Source: JAAZGD01 sp964489555
GTDB taxonomy: Bacteria; Bacillota; Clostridia; Peptostreptococcales; Anaerovoracaceae
Length of the DNA stretch: 31,234 nt
Direction: 5' to 3'
Assembly: GCA_964489555.1 (NCBI GenBank)
Contig: CAZAZF010000017.1
Coordinates: forward strand, 1 to 31,234
Each line of letters starts with the position of its first letter. Position 1 is the stretch's first letter. The notes below the pieces were generated by a model that saw only the letters and a list, made by a program, of their open reading frames with translations, was not told the DNA's origin and ran no database searches. This document shows positions 29,623-31,234 of the stretch, piece after piece. The position numbers and the translations under genes are program-made.

Positions 29623-30794
29623 AAAACAACTACTATTACTATGTGGCCTTAAACGTTTCCTCTTATGCAGCCATTGGCATGTTGTTGCCCCTGTTGGGCC
29701 AGTATTTGAATTTTTTAGAGTTCTCTGGAAAACAAATCGGTATCATCACGGCGATGGCCACTGCGACGGCTATTTTTGCCACCACATTTTGGGGAGCAAA
29801 GTATGCCAATAGCCCTCGGAAAAAGAGAGTGGTGATTTTTCTGTGCATTTCATCGGCAGTGATTGGATCGGGGCTTTTGGCTTTTTCTTCGTACGGGACT
29901 TTTTTGGTAGGGTTTATGGTTCTCTATTTCTTCCAATCGCCGTTGATGGGATTAAACGATGCGATGACTATTGAATCCGGACAACCCTTCAGCGCTATAC
30001 GTAAATGGGGTTGCATCGGATTTGCTCTCGCCACATTTTTTGCAGGGCGTTTAGCGGAGACGGTAGGAATTTTTGTGATTTTCCCACTGTATTCTTTGGC
30101 ATTTTTGTTGGCCGCTTTGGTCATTGTGTTTATTTTGCGCATGGAAAAAAACAGCCTTCTTTTGGAAAGAATGGAAACAGCGAAGAGGGAAGAATCCCAG
30201 TGCTCCGGGAACAAGCAGCGGATGGGGTATGATGAAATTATAAAGAATCGAAGATTGATGGCGCTGATTGCCAGTTCCTTTTTCTTGTTGGGAACCAATG
30301 TGGCGAACAATACTTATTTCAGTTTTCTATACATTGAAGGCGGTGGCACTTTAGCAGGTGTTGGAACCGTATTTCTTTTAATGGTAGGTAGCGAGACGGT
30401 TTTCATGGCTTTTTCCAGTAGAATTTCTGCAAAAATTGGATTGGAACGAGCTGTTCTGATTGCCATGTTGATTTCCGTAGTGAGATTTCTTTGGTATAGT
30501 ACAGGACCTTCTTATACATGGCTTTTGGCCTTCTTCTTTTTACAGGGAGCGGTAAATGGAATTCTTTTGGTAGAATTTATCCGCTATATTCATCAAACGG
30601 TAAAGCCTGCTCAACTGGGGTTGGCCATTTCGCTGTACTATGCCATTTCCAATAATCTCTCCACCATCTTTTGCCAATTTATTGGCGGCCTTGCCTTGGA
30701 TTATGGAGGCGGGCCCGGAGTGTATCTATTTTTTGCATGGTATAACATTATCGGGGTTATTCTATATGTGATTTTTGGCCTATATAAAAGGTAA
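29619..30794 (+). CDS. MFS transporter (MFS_1-like / NupG-LacY-like branch)
   Basis: Seen: 391 aa, about 12 membrane segments in two halves around a basic loop near residues 180-210. Early segments carry GMLLPLLGQYLNFLEFSGKQ and ATTFWGAKYANSPRKKR, the first-loop region of the family; AIRKWGCIGFALATFFAGR is typical of the MFS_1-like group (HsrA/NupG relatives). Known: these are mostly proton-coupled sugar, nucleoside or drug carriers; the substrate cannot be assigned. Start overlaps the FolT-like stop (ATGA). Confidence 0.82.
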   Translation: MKNNYYYYVALNVSSYAAIGMLLPLLGQYLNFLEFSGKQIGIITAMATATAIFATTFWGAKYANSPRKKRVVIFLCISSAVIGSGLLAFSSYGTFLVGFMVLYFFQSPLMGLNDAMTIESGQPFSAIRKWGCIGFALATFFAGRLAETVGIFVIFPLYSLAFLLAALVIVFILRMEKNSLLLERMETAKREESQCSGNKQRMGYDEIIKNRRLMALIASSFFLLGTNVANNTYFSFLYIEGGGTLAGVGTVFLLMVGSETVFMAFSSRISAKIGLERAVLIAMLISVVRFLWYSTGPSYTWLLAFFFLQGAVNGILLVEFIRYIHQTVKPAQLGLAISLYYAISNNLSTIFCQFIGGLALDYGGGPGVYLFFAWYNIIGVILYVIFGLYKR

Positions 30795-30837
30795 GAAAAA
30801 AACCGGCCAAAAACATGGAAAAACATGAAAATGTATG

Positions 30838-30866
30838 TTGACAAAGAGGACCTCAGATAGTATTAT
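30838..30866 (+). promoter_or_regulatory. rRNA operon promoter
   Basis: TTGACA (30838-30843), 17-base spacer, TATTAT (30861-30866). An A-rich stretch upstream (30809-30834, with two AAACATG repeats) could act as an UP element. Transcription would begin near 30873, about 300 bases before mature 16S. Confidence 0.8.
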
Positions 30867-31175
30867 ATAACTTGCCGCCACGGGAGACCGGGTGGAAACA
30901 GGGGCGTCAAAAACCCTTGTGAACCTTGAAAACTTCATAGTGTAGAAATTTAGTCAAAGGGAGCCCGAGAGGGTTTCCATAAGAAAGACTAAATGTACAA
31001 TCAATCCACAAGATTGGTAAGAAATTCATCATGGGAAACCGTGATGAGGGTCTAAAAGTACAATTTCTTAAAAACAATAATTCTTAGAGATAAGAAAAAA
31101 GCGAAGCGCGAAAGCGGTTCAAAATGAGCAAGAACAACTTTGGTTTAACGGATTTTAACGAATCCTTAAATACCA
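30867..31175 (+). other. Structured rRNA operon leader (pre-16S)
   Basis: The 309 bases hold no gene but much structure. CCTTGAAAACTT (30924-30935) resembles an antitermination boxA. Four hairpins close with GNRA tetraloops: GGGAGCCC-GAGA-GGGTTTCC (30959-30978), CATCATGG-GAAA-CCGTGATG (31027-31046), TTCTTA-GAGA-TAAGAA (31081-31096) and CGC-GAAA-GCG (31107-31116). The first lies within an outer stem ATTTAGTC/GACTAAAT (30948-30955 and 30987-30994), the second within TAAGAAATT/AATTTCTTA (31018-31026 and 31062-31070). Hairpin CAATC/GATTG (31002-31016) lies between them. CTAAA-T/A-GTACAAT occurs twice (30989-31001 and 31052-31064). GGATT/AATCC (31150-31165) precedes 16S. Probable roles: antitermination, RNase processing and folding of pre-16S. 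Confidence 0.7.

Positions 31176-31234
<59 letters not shown>

Noticed and set aside
30772..30813. Inverted repeat TTTTTGGCC / GGCCAAAAA around the MFS stop codon
   Set aside because: The loop is 24 bases and no U tract follows the stem on either strand, so it is not a convincing terminator. No clear terminator was seen between the MFS gene and the rRNA promoter.

Overview
The window looks like a chromosomal segment from a Gram-positive, low-to-mid GC Clostridia-type bacterium, probably a spore former. The evidence is strong AGGAGG-type ribosome binding sites, sigma-A style promoters, a purR/spoVG/murC/glmU/prs/pth/mfd/spoVB/mazG/hup/rqcP neighbourhood that resembles the Bacillus/Clostridium core cluster, and the 5' end of a 16S rRNA gene at the right edge. 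No genus can be assigned from sequence reading alone. There are no insertion sequences, phage genes or CRISPR arrays.

Layout. (1) 1-200, minus strand: tRNA-Val(UAC, cut by the window edge) and tRNA-Met(CAU) behind a consensus promoter. (2) 238-4560: a sulfur-handling block. On the minus strand it holds a YeeE/YedE-type sulfur-compound transporter split into two genes, a TusA carrier between them, and a thioredoxin-reductase-like flavoprotein with a C-terminal thioredoxin-like domain whose motif is C-x-C. A divergent LysR regulator and a second TusA gene follow. (3) 4562-12741: a deoxyamino-sugar cassette. rfbB (minus) is divergent from a tightly overlapping plus-strand run: wecE-like aminotransferase, polyprenyl-phosphate-type GT2, ATP-grasp ligase, then substrate-binding protein, permease and a shortened ATPase of a NitT/TauT-family ABC importer. 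A GT39-like membrane glycosyltransferase converges on it and overlaps its last 48 bases. (4) 12931-14914: two lipoproteins, each with two rhodanese domains, ending in a strong terminator. (5) 14974-16095: a membrane-anchored endonuclease/exonuclease/phosphatase-fold protein. (6) 16129-30794: housekeeping cluster. purR and spoVG are on the minus strand. Divergent from them run murC, a stand-alone GlmU acetyltransferase half, prs, pth, mfd, an MtaD-like deaminase, spoVB-like flippase, mazG, hup, rqcP, a FolT-like S component and an MFS permease. (7) 30838-31234: rRNA operon promoter, a 300-base structured leader and the start of 16S rRNA.

How the parts may work together. The transporter halves, TusA proteins, reductase and extracytoplasmic rhodaneses would form a route for capture, import and relay of sulfane sulfur or thiosulfate, perhaps under the LysR protein. 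A 13-base sequence shared between the LysR/transporter intergenic region and the rhodanese upstream region is the only sequence hint of a link. The sugar cassette would make a dTDP-4-amino-4,6-dideoxyhexose, possibly modify it by an ATP-grasp ligation, load sugar on a lipid carrier (GT2) and transfer it outside the membrane (GT39). The most notable oddities are the CxC reductase fusion, the split transporter, the GlmU protein without its uridyltransferase half, the shortened ABC ATPase, and the rRNA leader rich in GNRA-loop hairpins and repeated motifs. All functional statements are from reading motifs; no searches were run.
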